DNA from: Ziziphus jujuba
Lineage: Eukaryota; Streptophyta; Magnoliopsida; Rosales; Rhamnaceae
Assembly (NCBI RefSeq): GCF_031755915.1
Contig: NC_083384.1
Coordinates: 8,286,501 to 8,350,500 of the forward strand
DNA: 64,000 bases
Direction of reading: 5' to 3'
Below are positions 1-12,560 of the stretch, one piece after another. The stretch's first letter is position 1, and each line of letters opens with the position of its first letter. The notes beneath the pieces are model-generated. The model saw nothing but the letters and a program-made list of their open reading frames with translations. It searched no databases and had not been told where the DNA came from. The translations under genes and the position numbers were made by a program.

Positions 1-91
1 TGTTATTTCAGCTTCTCAAAATCTACCAGATATAAAACTTGATGTTGTTTTATCAGAACCTTCTCTTCACAACTCTAATCCTAGTTCTAGA

Positions 92-1738
92 ATGGTACCT
101 TCAAACCAACCTAAAATAGGTCCTACTCATCCCATGCAAACCAAGCTGAAGATAGGGGTTTTGAAACCAAAGGCTTATACTATTCATCAATCTTCTGATG
201 CTAAAGTAGACATAGAACCTAAGTCTGTTCAAGAAGCTTTGTCTCATCCCAAGTGGAGAAACGCAATGGCTGAAGAGTATGATGCTCTTATCAAGAACAA
301 TACATGGTCTTTGGTACCTTATTGCTTAGGGATGAATGTAATTGGCCATAAATGGGTATTTCATATTAAAAGGAATGTTGATGGTTCTGTTGAAAGATAT
401 AAAGCTTGGCTGGTGGCTAAAGGTTTTCATCAGCAGCCAGGATTTGAGCTTAGTGAGACTTTTAGCCCTGTTATCAAGCTTACTACTATCATATTAGTTC
501 TTAGTCTTGTTGTTTAGGGTTTGAAGCAGTTGGACTTCAACAATGCCTTTCTTAATGGTGATCTACCTAAGGTTGTCTACCTTTCTCAACCCCAAGGCTA
601 TGAAAGTAAGCAGTTTCCTAATCATGTGTGTAAACTTCATAAGGCTTTGTATGGGTTAAAACAAGCTCCACGAGCTTGGTATGATAAGCTAAAACAAGTT
701 TTACTAGCTAAAAGGTTCAAAAACTCTGTTTCAGACTCTTCTTTGTTTGTTTCAACAACTGAGTCAGCTTATACTTTAATTTTAATGTATGTTGGTGATA
801 TTACCATTACTGGATCTAATAGTGCTGTTATTAGGAAGCTAATTTTAGGCCTTCATTTACAATTTTCCTTAAAAGATTTGGGTGACTTGCATTTTTTTTG
901 GGGGATTGAAGTTAAAAGGAGTGAAAAAGGCATGCTACTTACTCAAACTAAGTATATCCATGATCTTCTTAAGAAAATAGGAATGGATGGAGCCAAAGCC
1001 TTTCCTTCACCTATGATTGTAAATAAGCCTCTTTCCTTGACCGAAGGTGATGTTCTCTCAATTCTAGAACTTTCCCAAAGTACTATTGGAGGTTTTCAAT
1101 ATCTAAATATAACAAAACTTGATATTTGTTTCACTGTCAACAAACTAAGTCAGTATGTTCATGCTCCAACTTCTTCTCATTGGGAAGCTTGCAAAAGATT
1201 GTTGAGATACTTAAAAGGTACAGCAGATCATGGCTTACAATTACAATCTTTTATGAAAATGGTTATACATGGTTTTACAAATTCAGATTGGGCTAATGAC
1301 CGTGATGATAGAAGATCCACCAGTGGTTATAAGATCTTTTTTGGTTCACATTTAATCTCTTGGAGTTCTAAAAAGTAAGCTATTGTTGCTCGATCAAGTA
1401 CTGAAGCTGAATATAGAGCCTTAGCTCATATAACTTCATAATTATGTTGGTTACAGAATCGGATCACAGAGCTAAAAATTCAATTGCCAACACCTTTAGT
1501 CTGGACAAATAGTCTAAGTGCTGCTGCTTTGGCATCAAATCCAGTTCTTCATCAGAGAACAAAGCATATTGAGATTGATATGCATTTTGTAAGAGACAAG
1601 ATACTTGACAAATCTATTGAAGTCAGATATGTACCAACAAAGGAGCAAGTGGCTGATGTTTTCACAAAGGCTTTAGGCACAGCAAGATTTTTATACTTAA
1701 AGTCCAAACTGAAGGTTGTTAATCATGTTTTAAGGTAA
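92..1738 (+). pseudogene. copia-1 reverse transcriptase / RNase H remnant
   Basis: The fragment holds the RVT_2 reverse transcriptase: HPKWRNAMAEEYDAL, then GHKWVFHIKRNVDG, then LYGLKQAPRAWYDKL. The copia RNase H follows, with RSSTEAEYRALAH and the terminal RTKHIEIDMHFVRD block. Three stops break the frame: TAG at 515-517, TAA at 1376-1378 and one more near 1438. The RT active-site motif normally read as YVDD appears as YVGD near 790, so a catalytic aspartate is missing. The protein would be inactive even without the stops. The remains end just before the polypurine tract at 1831. Confidence 0.85.
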
Positions 1739-1839
1739 TCAAATCAAAATGGAATTTTTTTTTTTTACTGTTTTCAGTCTTTTTCAAACTCTTTTTTGTC
1801 AAATCTCTTCATATGACAAAAATGAGTTTGAAGGGGGAA

Positions 1840-2176
1840 TGTTGTAGGAAAAGCCATGTTATAATGTTTGCTGATGTGGCATAAGTAGTAACTGTTTCTG
1901 TTATCTGAAAGAAGAATGTGTGGCTATGTATATATACATCTTTAGTCAATGAAAAACATGTTGAACAAAACTTCCAGAAAAAAACTGAGCCTTCATTTCT
2001 CTCTCTTTTCTTTCTGTCTTCTTTTTGTTTTTCCCTATTTCTCTCTCTGTTCATTTTTCTTCTTGGTTTCTTTTAGATCTATTAGGTAGACTTTTCAGTT
2101 TTTTAGTCTGATTATAATTCCTACTTTTGTTAGTAATGTAATATTTAATCTTATTTTTGACTTGGTTTTTGTAACA
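1840..2176 (+). repeat. 3' LTR of copia-1 (right edge tentative)
   Basis: The LTR begins TGTTGTAGG directly after the polypurine tract. A TATA-like stretch (tatgtatatatacat, about 1925) would drive the R/U5 transcript. I place the end at TTGTAACA (2176) because it mirrors the TGTT start and ends in CA. No partner LTR lies in the window to confirm this edge. Confidence 0.55.
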
Positions 2177-2594
2177 AAGGGTGTATACTTATTTCTACTA
2201 TAAATTCCATAATTAATAATGTTATCCTCTGATCAAGGTGATCAGGGAGAGTAGTAATTGATAAAAAAGAAAGAATTGGGAATGATACGTTTTCCTTCAA
2301 AATGAGGAGAATCGTTATAGCTTCAAATAAAATCTAAAGAATGTGTGCTTTTCCACACAATCAAGTTCAATTAATAGTACTAGATAGCTTACTGGATACA
2401 AAAACTTGGAAAAGCATATTATTATGTAAACAAACATTACTCTTACTCTCTAATAAGAATACTCTTTGCTTTCCTCTCAAGCCACTAATGATTATTTAAT
2501 TCATCTCCTTCCAATTTCCTCTGCATCACTTTCTTTTCTCCTCCAATATTTCAAAACATTTCTCTCTTTTGTTTAGTCTTTTGTTAAATATAAA
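2177..2594 (+). promoter_or_regulatory. Upstream region of DUF4220 copy 1
   Basis: AT-rich leader with a pyrimidine-rich stretch before the start codon (about 2484-2580). It resembles the region before copy 2 (about 13880-13975) and the orphan upstream copy near 6736-6807. Shared blocks include ttccttcaaaatgagg near 2295, comparable to ttccttcaaaaatgagg near 6306. The array units therefore included promoter DNA. Confidence 0.5.
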
Positions 2595-4493
2595 ATGGGG
2601 CTACCTATCCCCAAAAAGCTAAAAAAGCTGTGGGATGTATGGGATATCCCAACCTGCATTCTCTTGAGCCTTTTCTTACAGGTTTTCTTAGTTCTCTATT
2701 CCTCCTTCAGTCAACGTAGTAAAAATTCATTTCTTCAATTCCTTATCTGGTCGACTTACTTGTCCGCCGACTAGATAGCTGCAGTTACCGTCGGACTGAT
2801 CACTGAAGTCCTAACTGAGCCTTTTCATGATCCTCATTATGTCAATGAAGACCTTTATGCCTTCTGGGCTTCATTTCTTCTGTTGCATCTTGGTGGCCCT
2901 GATACCATTACTTCATTTGCTCTTGAAGACAATGAGTTTTGGCTGAGGCACTTGTTCGGACTCATTTTGCAGGTAACGGGTGCTGGTTACTGCATATTTC
3001 TAACTCTTCCCAACAACAATCTATTGCTTCCAACAATTATGATCTTTGTCGTTGGAAGTGTCAAATATGCAGAAAGGACAATAGCTTTGTATCTTGCTAG
3101 CTTGGACCAGTTTGAAAATATTGTTGGTGATTTCGAAGATCCAAATGCACAGCCTGAGAGTGAAATGGTTACTGAGTGTAAATTTCAATCTAGCTTCGGA
3201 ATCAAATCACATGGAGTTGCTGACGGTTTCTTATTCCCTTTTCAAAAGCTTCAAGGGGATTATTTTGGGGTACGCTCTGAGCTCCAAACTGGTAGAATCA
3301 AGCACAAAGTTGTTTCTCCACATAGAAGATCCAAATGTGGGTTTCAAGTTGATCGAGTACCAGCTCAGCTTCATGTACGAGGTATTCCATACCAAGGCTA
3401 CTGTGGTACGTAGTAGAATTGGGTTAATATTTCGTTTGAGTAGCTTTTGTTTCATTGTTGGAGCTTTCATATTGTTCCATTTTTTTGTTAACAAGGATGA
3501 GTTTAGTGGGTTCGAAATGTCACTTACTTATGCATTGCTCATTGGAGCCGTAGGACTTGATACCATATCTGGAATTGAACTCATGCTATTTTCTGATTGG
3601 ATCTTGGTTGCCAATAATGGATTAATCAGAAGGTGAGAGAATTAATCCCAGAATATGTTTTGAAAAGAAGAAGATGGTGTGAGTCAATTTCCCAATACAA
3701 CATGATAGATTATTCCCTTGATGAATGTTGGTGATGGAAACTCAACTTACCTGACTGTGTTAGAGTCATGGTAGACAATATCAAAATCATGTTGTTTTCA
3801 TCCTCAACAGATAACATTGAGGATCTCAAGCGCTTCATCTTTGACAATGGGGAAAAGCTTCATGGAAAGAAAATAGATTGGAGTTGGCAGTTTTTTGGTC
3901 AACATTGGATGAAATTTACAGAACTGGATAATGAGTTTAGATATACAGAGGAGGTTCTTCGGTTGCATTTATGTACCGAAATTTGTTACCACCAGACAGA
4001 GACCGAATCAAGCAAATATACAGAAGAAAGAAAAAGAAGCAGAAGAATTTGCAAGGTGATTTCGGATTATATGTTTTATCTTCTCATAATGAAGCCTGAA
4101 ATTCTAGGTCCGTCAGTTATGGGAATCAACGGGCAAAATACCTTCCACAAAACATTTGAAAAGGCCAAGCGATATTTGATAAAAAATCAAGTTTTGGATC
4201 ATATAAAAGCTTGCAATGAGTTAATTGATTATCATGAGAAGGAAAAGGATTGGAGCGAAACTGTGCTCTGCTTTGCATGTTTAAGAGCTCAAAGTCTATT
4301 GGAGCAGGAAAATGATTATTGGAAGGATTTGAGTTACGAGTGGTTACTAGGGTTATGCTTTGGAGCCCTTAGAAATAGACCAATGTTACAAGCAGAGCAG
4401 GCAAGTAAGGGTGGTGAACTTTTAACTTTCATTTGGGTTCTCCTCCATCATTTGGTTGAGGATGAAAAACTAGGAGGAGAAGAAGACTGGTAA
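2595..4493 (+). pseudogene. DUF4220/DUF594 membrane protein pseudogene, copy 1
   Basis: This is an intronless plant-specific family with N-terminal membrane segments (DUF4220) and a C-terminal DUF594 tail. No biochemical function is established for it. The reading starts MGLPIPKKLKKLWD at 2595, runs through FALEDNEFWLRHLFGLILQ, and ends with the DUF594 block SDYMFYLLIMKPEILG near 4060. Comparison with copy 2 shows the lesions: TAG at 2772-2774 where copy 2 has a tryptophan codon, a frameshift near 3165-3185, a one-base loss near 3630, and TGA at 3732-3734. The last open stretch is 3768-4493. With four or more lesions this copy is a pseudogene. Confidence 0.85.
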
Positions 4494-4818
4494 AAACTTC
4501 ACACAACACGTGATTGATGGATCACAGGATGCTACGATTGAAGAAAACCACGAAACTGGAAAAATCTTAGAGGTAATCACTAAAGGTTATACCATTATTT
4601 AAGGTACGTCATTGTACTTAAAATAAAGCATACTGGTCAATGACTGGCATAGGTTCAATTATACTTTAGAGATTTCAAAGAACGAAGGGTGCGATTTTCC
4701 ATTTATGCTTTTGTTTTGTTTTATTTTATTTTACGTTTTAAATGAATTGATATTTGAATGAGTTTTAACATTATAATAAAATTTTATATATTTTTTCATA
4801 GTTTATATTTTGTTAAAT

Positions 4819-4854
<36 letters not shown>

Positions 4855-5204
4855 CGCTATGATGGAAGGTTGTATATATATATTGACATTTTTTTATGTG
4901 AATTCTTTTTAACAAAAATCTTGGGGCCCCCAAGGTCATTCTCCTGGCTCTGCCCCACTGCTGGGCATCATCTTAATTTATATATATATAAGATTATTAT
5001 TTGAGGAAATATTGGCTTTGTCAAAGACAGATTACATATTTAAATATGTACATATTAGCTTAAATGTTTAGAAATCTTTTATATTGCAATATGTTTGTGA
5101 TTTATAATTGTTAGAGAAAAAAAACATTTAAAATAAATTAAACTTGCAGATTTCATAACAAAGAATATAAATTTCAAAATATGAAAAACATAATGTACAT
5201 TTCA
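4494..5204. other. AT-rich intergenic stretch with a (TA)n tract and a transposon-like end
   Basis: It holds a TA microsatellite at about 4822-4850. At 4922-4965 there is an isolated GC-rich block (ggggcccccaaggtc, then ctcctggctctgcccc) that resembles the terminal sequence of a degraded DNA transposon. I found no matching opposite terminus. Nothing else is recognisable. Confidence 0.4.
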
Positions 5205-6807
5205 AAAGAACAATTATAAGTATTAATTACAGAAAGAATATCTCTCTCGCCATTTGTTTTCCCTGTTTTGCAATAAACATATTTAAATACGGAATAACAA
5301 AAATACATATGCACTATGTACGTGTGTGTATATATACATATTTTGTTTTAATAGAAATGGTACAGTAAAAATATGGAAATTACAAATTTTATAAATTTGA
5401 TATATTTACATGTATAAGACATTATATAATAGAAAATATGACTAAAAGGAAGTTATCAAATATGTGTTGAAAGAAACTATTTCGCATATACATTAAATGA
5501 AAAAAAAATAACTATAATTATTATATAGGATAATAGATATTTAATCTATTAAAAATACAAATAAACTAGGTAAGAAACCAACAATTATTTATTGTAGTAG
5601 TTTAACGTTATAACATAAAAAGCATTCCACCAATTAATTTTTTTTTTGTTTTTTAATATTTTATTCAGGCTCTTTACACATTTCATTTTCATACAGGATA
5701 AAGTTCTATTTTAAGCATTTAATTTTTAATTTTTTTTTTAAAAAAAAAAAAAAAGAGACGTGATTTTTACCGCTATTATTTGATACGTGTGGATGTTTAC
5801 TACAAAAGTTTGTATCTAAGCAAATGATTCACGCATTTTTGCCGAGTTTACTGTCAAGGAGCATAGCTGATAAATTGTCTAGGGTTAATATTTTCCACAT
5901 CTCGTGATATTTGGCAATATATCAACTAGCTAGCAGGTCGTTCAAATTTCTACCATAGTCAATTAACCCTCTAACATCATCGTTTTCTATTTAAAATTCT
6001 ATTTAATTAATTAAAGTGGTGTTTCCATAGCTGTCAAAAAGCCAAAAGAAGCTTGTATGGAATGTTGGATGACAACGACAATTTATAGTAGCTTTTTATT
6101 CCTAAACAAAATTTGAGGATATTGCTTTCTTGCTATGCCATATAGGAAAAAAAGAACAACTTTAGTTGGATGAAATAATTGACATTTTTTAAATAACTAT
6201 TAATTTGTTATAAAATTTTTCCTTTTCCCTATTGTCTTTATATAGTAATGGTTTAATCTACAATCTCTTAAACGGCAGTTAATAAAAGAAATAGAACAGT
6301 AATTTTTCCTTCAAAAATGAGGGAAATAAGTATAATTTCATTAAGATCTAAAGACTATGAGCTAAACTTTAAACTTTAAGCAGTTTAACTGAGTACAAAA
6401 ATGTTATCGCAAGTTAATTAAGGATATTTTGGGATAATTTAATTGACAATTATTATTAGTAATAAACTTTTTAAGATTATTTATAATAATTTTCTTCCTC
6501 TTGGTATTTCGAATTCACAAATTTCTATGTACGGATAAATTGTTTATTAATTGAATTAACCTCAATTGACACCATTTCAATAATCTGATAAAATTCTCTC
6601 CTCCCGATTTTTCAAAAGTTAAAGATATTTTAACATTGCTCCCAAATAAGAATAACATTCTTCTCTTTTCTTTTCTTTTTTCTTTTTTTTTTTCAGAAAA
6701 AGGAGGAAAAAAATAAAATTCTTTACTTTAATTTCCAGACACACTCGTCGTTATGTAACACATCCTTTCCACCGCCTTGTATCGCCTTCTTTCTCCATTT
6801 TCACATT
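5205..6807 (+). repeat. Orphan duplicate of the DUF4220 copy 2 upstream region
   Basis: This stretch is collinear with 12590-13945, the upstream region of copy 2. Matching blocks in the same order: tttccctgttttgc (5258 and 12620), aaaaatacaaataaacta (about 5551 and 12960), gataaattgtctag (about 5869 and 13290), and a pyrimidine-rich leader ending ctttctccattttcac (to about 6807 and 13947). In copy 2 the start codon follows about 30 bases later. Here the match stops and no DUF4220 coding sequence follows. It therefore looks like a third array unit that lost its gene. Confidence 0.7.
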
Positions 6808-7128
6808 AATTAATTATTTCATCCTACTTAAAGTTATTCTCTTTCCCCATGAGGCAAGGCAAGAACAATTATAAATATTAACTCAACGAACAATTATAAG
6901 TAGCAAACATATAAACACTATACATTTATGGAAAGAAATTATTTATAAATATTAAATCTTGATTTTGGTTCACTATTTTTACCAAATATATAAATAGAAA
7001 TGATTATTCTTTTTTTTGATTTTTTTATTTCCATGAATAACTATCCTTATTTTACTAAAAATTGTCAATTTGTATACCAAATATGCTCCTTTTTTTCCCC
7101 ACAATAATAGAAAATTATGTTTTATCTG
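6808..7128. other. AT-rich intergenic DNA before copia-2
   Basis: I see no gene. A motif gaacaattataagta near 6886 recurs at 5209, so another array unit may begin around here. That reading is tentative. Confidence 0.3.
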
Positions 7129-7133
7129 CTTTG

Positions 7134-7759
7134 TGTGAAGATTTAATCCACAAATTCATCTTGCAAAGATCTAGTGTATGCATGAGGTCAACACTTGGAG
7201 AAAACTTGAGCTAATTCAATGGATAAGTCTCAGAAGAGCAAAACACATCGTTTCATTTACTTGAAAATAAAGAAGGGCAAAACGGTCATTTCCAGCATAC
7301 TGTAACAGAATAACGGCAAGCTACGTGTCTTAATCTGGGTGAGTCTTCATAATAAGTTGGACGACGTCGTTTTGAAGCTAGTGTGTAATATATATACACA
7401 GAACTTTTCTCTTCGAGAGTAGTAACAGAAAATAACAGTTTTTCTTCAAGATTGTGATCGAGAGAGGAGCTCCAAGATTCATGTTTACCTTTCCTTCAAT
7501 TGTATTCTTTTCTGAGTGAGAAAACATCTCTAAGTGAGATTGAGTGATTGTACAGAGTTGAAAGGGTGTAAAAGGGGCTTCGGGTTTGTGAGTGTGTTTT
7601 CTATGTGAAAACCTGTTTGTATACAAGTGGTGATAGTTTTGTAACTACTGCAAGATCAATAAGAGACCAGAAGCTCTCACCGGAGCAACGAGGATGTAGG
7701 TCATCTTGGCCGAACCTCGATAAGTTTTGTGTTGTTTGTTTTGTTCTGATTTGCTAACA
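7134..7759 (+). repeat. 5' LTR of copia-2
   Basis: It starts TGTGAAGATTTAATCC and ends ATTTGCTAACA, directly followed by g and the primer binding site. It contains a TATA-like box (taatatatatacac near 7386). It has the same length, 626 bases, as the 3' LTR. Confidence 0.95.
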
Positions 7760-7760
7760 G

Positions 7761-7772
7761 TGGTATCAGAGC
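7761..7772 (+). other. Primer binding site of copia-2
   Basis: TGGTATCAGAGC is the standard complement of the 3' end of plant initiator tRNA-Met. It starts two bases after the LTR terminus CA. Confidence 0.95.
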
Positions 7773-7859
7773 TTAGCTAAGTGTTCTTGATTCTTGGTCT
7801 TGTGAATTTTCTGTGAGAATCATCTTTGTGAGGGTTTTCAATCTTTTAAGAAGTCAAGA

Positions 7860-10800
7860 ATGTCTACAAAATTGGAAATTGATGTTTTCAATGGTAAAGG
7901 AGATTTCTTGCTGTGGCACAAGAAAATGAGGGCAGTACTGGTGCAAATGAAGGTAGCTAAGGCAATCGATGGAATTTATGCTGCTGATGTTACTGATGAA
8001 AAGAAGCATGAGATTGATGAAATTGCAATAAGCACAATCATATTGCATCTCTCCGATAGTGTTCTAAGGCAAGTTGATGATGTAAGTACTACTTCTCAAA
8101 TGTGGCAAAAGCTTGAACAGCTTTATCTGTTTACTTGAACAATTTTTTGGCTTTAAGATGGATACTACTAAGGATTTGGACACAAATCTTGATGCCTTTA
8201 ATCGTTTAATCTTAAGTCTTGCAAATTGTAAAGTTACTTTTGATGATGAACATCATGCTGTGATCTTATTGAATTCATTACCTGAGATTTATAGAGAAGT
8301 AAAGAATGCCATTAAGTATGGTAGAGATTCCTTGACCTTAGATACTGTTGTTAGTGCCCTTCGATCTAGAGACTTGGAATTGAAGTCTGAATCCAAAGTT
8401 GAAGGACTTACTGTGAGGGGTAGGAGTGCTACTCGAAGTTGGGGTCACAATGACCATAGAAGTAAGTCTAGGGAGACCTTTAGGTCTAAATCAAGAACTA
8501 GGGGTAGAAGGTGCTATTACTGTAAGAGAGAGGGACACATTATTAAAAATTGTTTCAAGAAGAAGAAAGATGAGAAAGAAAAGAGTCAAGAGTCTAGAGA
8601 TTTAGCAGTGGCCTACACTGACTTAGAGCCTGCAGAAGTTTTGGTAGTGTCCACAAGTCAAAATCATACTGAGTGGGTTTTGGATTCTGGCTGTTCTTTC
8701 CACATGTGTCCTGACTTGAGTTGTTTCAACTCATATACTAAGTGTGATGGTGGCCAAGTGTTGTTAGGCAATATTCGATCATGTTCAGTAACTGGCATTG
8801 GTAATGTGCAGTTGCAGTTAGTAGATGGTACCATTAAGACCCTCACAGCAGTAAGGCATGTACCTGATTTGAAGAGAAATTTAATATCTCTTGGCATGTT
8901 AGATGAATCTGGTTTGTCCTGTAAAGCAGAGAATGATGTCATGAAAGTGACCAAAGGATCACTTGTAGTAATGAAGGGTCAGAAGAAAAATGGTTTATAT
9001 GTCTTACTTGGTAAGCCATTAGTTAATTCAAGTAATGCTTCTATAAGTTCACCTGCTGATAAAACTGCTTTATGGCATAAGAGATTAGGCCACATTAGTG
9101 AAAAAGGCCTGTATTACTTGAATAAACAGAATGTTTTTGAGAAGGATATAGTCAGTAATTTGGAATCTTGTGAAACTTGCATTTTGGGCAAACAGCATAG
9201 GCTCAGTTTTAATTTGAGCTCAAATAGGGCCAAGTCTGTCTTAGATTATGTACATGCTGATTTGTGGGGACCTGCTAGAGTGCAAACACAGAGTGGAAAC
9301 AAATATTTCTTGTCCATAATTGATGATTACTCTAGGAAAGTCTGGATATACTTGTTAAAGGCTAAAAGTGAGGTTTTTTCCAGGTTTAAGGAATGGAAAT
9401 TGCTGGTTGAAAATTAAACCAGCAAAACTGTTAAAATTTTAAGAACAGACAATGGTCTTGAGTTTTGCAATCGAGAATTTGATGACTTTTGTAAATCAAA
9501 TGGTATTCTAAGGCATAGAACTGTGAAATTCACACCACAGCAAAATGGTGTGGCTGAAAGAATGAATAGAACCTTACTTGATAAGGTGAGATGCATGCTA
9601 GTGTCATCTGGGTTACCTAAGTTGTTTTGGGGTGAGGCTGTAATGACAGCCATGCATTTGGTGAACTTGTCACCTTCTACAGCTTTAAACTTTAGAACTC
9701 CTGAACAAATGTGGCTTGGAAAGAAGCCTGATTATAGCAAACTGAGGGTTTTTGGCTGTGCTGCATATGTCCATCAATCTAAAGGGAAACTTGAACCTAG
9801 GAGTTTGAAATGTATTTTCTTAGGTTACCCTCAGGGAATTAAAGGCTATAGGCTTTGGGACAGGAGAGTAGGGGTTTTAAAGTTATTATTAGCAGAGATG
9901 TCATTTTTGATGAAAACTCTATGCCTTGCAAAGATACAGGTGATGAAATGAGCAACAAAGTGGAGACACGAAGTATAAGTCTGTTTCCTGAAGTAGAAAA
10001 CCAAGACAGTGAAAACTTTGAGGGAAGGTCAACTTCAGAAGGAGTAGAAGAACCTGAAAAAGGTGAGGAACCAGAAAAATTAACACCTGCACAATCTGAG
10101 GCAGATTCTGAAGATGATCACACTCAACAGCAGTCACCAAGTACAAGAAATAAGAATATAGCATCACTTGGCTATTTGCTGACAAGAGATAGAGCTAAGA
10201 GGACAGTGAAACCAAACAGGAAGTACAGTTATGCAGACTGCATTGCTTATGCCTTGGTAGCATATGAAGAACTTACTGACAATGAGCCAAGGAGTTACAA
10301 AGAAGCAGTCAATTCTAAGGAGTCAGCAAAATGGAAAGAAACCATGAAGGAGGAAATGGAATCTCTCCATAAGAACAAAACTTGGGACTTAGTACCAACA
10401 CCAACAAATCAAAAAGTTGTAGGCTGTAAATGGATCTACAAGGTCAAAGAGGGTATGTCCAAATCTGAACTAGTGAGGTTTAAGGCCAGATTAGTGGCCA
10501 AGGGATTTACTTAGGTGGAAGGAATAGACTACAATGAGGTTTTTTCACCTGTTGTGAAGTATACAATTATAAGAGTCATGTTGGCATTAGTGACTCATTT
10601 TGAATGGGAATTAGAACAACTGGATGTCAAACTGCCTTTCTTCATGATGAATTGGAAGAAATAATATATATGAAGCAGCCTGAAGGTTTTGAAATTAAAG
10701 GAAAAGGTGGAGATTTGGTGTGCTTGCTTAAAAAGTCACTGTATGGACTTAAGCAATCACCAAGGCAGTGGTATAAACGTTTTGACTCATTTGTGGTGAA

Positions 10801-11854
10801 ATCTGGTTTTGAAAGAAGTGATTTTGACAGCTGTTTATACTTTAAAGATCCTATGACAGATAAAGCAGTGTATCTACTGTTATATGTAGATGATATGCTC
10901 CTAGCTGGACCAAATGGTAGAATTATACAAGTTGTGAAGAACTTATTAAAATCAGAGTTTGAAATGAAGGATCTTGGACCAGCTAAGAAGATCTTGGGCA
11001 TTGAGATAGTGAGAAACAGGTCAAGATGTGAAATGAAATTGATACAATCTTCATATATAAAGAAGGTAGTTTCAAGGTTTTCAATGGAAGGTGCAAAACC
11101 TGCAAGTGTACCTCTTAGTGGACATTTCAAATTGTCAAGTGAACAATGCACATCAACTGAGCAGGAGATGGAAGACATGATAGCAGTTCCTTATACTAAT
11201 GCTGTGGGATCAGTGATGTATGTTATGATTCTAACTAGGCCTGATTTAGCTCATGCTATTAGTGTTTTGAGCAGATTTATGGCGAATCCTGGCCGAGGTC
11301 ATTGGGAAGCTTTAAAATAGCTTCTAAGGTATTTGAAGCATACAGCAAATGAAGGGTTGATTTATAAGAAGGATTCAAGTGAAGTGGAGCTTAATGGATA
11401 TCTAGATTCTAATTATGCAGGAGATAGGGACAAGAGAAGATCGATATCCTCTTATGCATTTACCTTGTGTGGAAATTGCATAAGTTGGAAATCTTAGTTG
11501 TAGCCTGTGGTGGCCTTGTCAACTACTGAATCAGAATATATGGCAGCAACTGAGGCTACAAAAGAAGCGATTTGGCTTAAAGGGCTACTGACAGAGCTTA
11601 AAGTACTCAAGCAGGAGGTCACTTTGTACTCAGATAGTCAAAGTGCAATTCATTTATGTAAAAATCCAGTGTTTCATGAGAGATCTAAGCACATTCAAGT
11701 TAGATATCATTTCATTCGAGATTTGACAGCTCAAAAAGTAGTCAAATTGGAGAAGATTCCTATAGAGTTTAATCCTTCAGATATAGGAACAAAAGTGCTT
11801 ACTGTTGGCAAGTTTAATACTTGCAAGAACCTGCTTCGAATAGGAGCAGGCTGA
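7860..11854 (+). pseudogene. copia-2 gag-pol, multiply interrupted
   Basis: Domain order is gag (start MSTKLEIDVFNGKGDF at 7860), zinc knuckle CYYCKREGHIIKNC (about 8512-8553), protease with WVLDSGCSFH (about 8671), pre-integrase and integrase (LWHKRLGHISEKG, then NGVAERMNRT near 9547), reverse transcriptase with intact YVDDM (about 10888), and RNase H (ALSTTESEYMAA near 11516). Breaks: a frameshift near 8130, TAA at 9415, a frameshift near 9855, TAG at 10512, a frameshift near 10620, TAG at 11318, and TAGs at 11495 and 11501. Several stops look like CAG to TAG changes. The element cannot encode its own proteins now. Confidence 0.92.
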
Positions 11855-11929
11855 CCAATTTGTGAAGAATTTTGCTGAGATGGTGATGAGCTTCTGTATT
11901 TGGTTGAATTTGAGGATTAGGTGGAGATA

Positions 11930-12555
11930 TGTGAAGATTTAATCCACAAATTCATCTTACAAAGATCTGGTGTATGCATGAGGTCAACACTTGGAGAAGA
12001 CTCGAGCTAATTCAATGGATAAGTCTCAGAAGAGCAAAACACATCGTTTCATTTACTTGAAAATAAAGAAGGGCAAAACGGTCATTTTCAGCATACTGTA
12101 ACAGAATAACGGCAAGCTACGTGTCTTAATCTGGGTGAGTCTTCATAATAAGTTGGACGACGTCTTTTTGAAGCTGGTGTGTAATATATATACACAAAAC
12201 TTTTCTCTTCGAGAGTAGTAACAGAAAATAACAATTTTTCTTCAAGATTGTGATCGAGAGAGGAGCTCCAAGATTCATGTTTACCTTTCCTTCAATTGTA
12301 TTCTTTTCTGAGTGAGAAAACATCTCTAAGTGAGATTGAGTGATTGTACAAAGTTGAAAGGGTGTAAAAGGGGCTTCGAGTTTGTGAGTGTGTTTTCTAT
12401 GTGAAAACCTGTTTGTATACAAGTGGTGATAGTTTTGTAACTACTGCAAGATCAATAAGAGACCAGAAGCTCTCACCGGAGCAACGAGGACGTAGGTCAT
12501 CTTGGCCGAACCTCGATAAGTTTTGTGTTGTTTGTTTTGTTCTGATTTGCTAACA
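11930..12555 (+). repeat. 3' LTR of copia-2
   Basis: It is 626 bases, starting TGTGAAGATTTAATCC and ending TTTGCTAACA. It is preceded by a purine-rich tract (aggattaggtggagata) and followed by the target duplication CTTTG. It differs from the 5' LTR at 12 positions with no indels. Confidence 0.95.
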
Positions 12556-12560
12556 CTTTG

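Larger units (their letters stand above)
1..2176 (+). mobile_element. 3' half of a Ty1/copia LTR retrotransposon (copia-1)
   Basis: The left window edge cuts the element, so the gag, protease and 5' LTR are not visible. What remains is the end of the polyprotein (reverse transcriptase and RNase H), a polypurine tract at 1831-1839 (aagggggaa) and a 3' LTR starting TGTTG at 1840. The order RT then RNase H, with integrase upstream, is the Ty1/copia arrangement. The coding part is interrupted by stops, so this is an old, immobile copy. Lineage is not determined. Confidence 0.85.
7129..12560 (+). mobile_element. Complete but inactivated Ty1/copia retrotransposon (copia-2)
   Basis: The full structure is visible: a perfect 5-base target duplication CTTTG (7129-7133 and 12556-12560), two 626-base LTRs, a primer binding site TGGTATCAGAGC (7761-7772) matching initiator tRNA-Met, a gag-pol region and a purine-rich tract before the 3' LTR. 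By hand alignment the LTRs differ at 12 positions (about 1.9%), 11 of them transitions. At commonly used plant rates this suggests an age well under about a million years, but that is inference. Confidence 0.95.
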
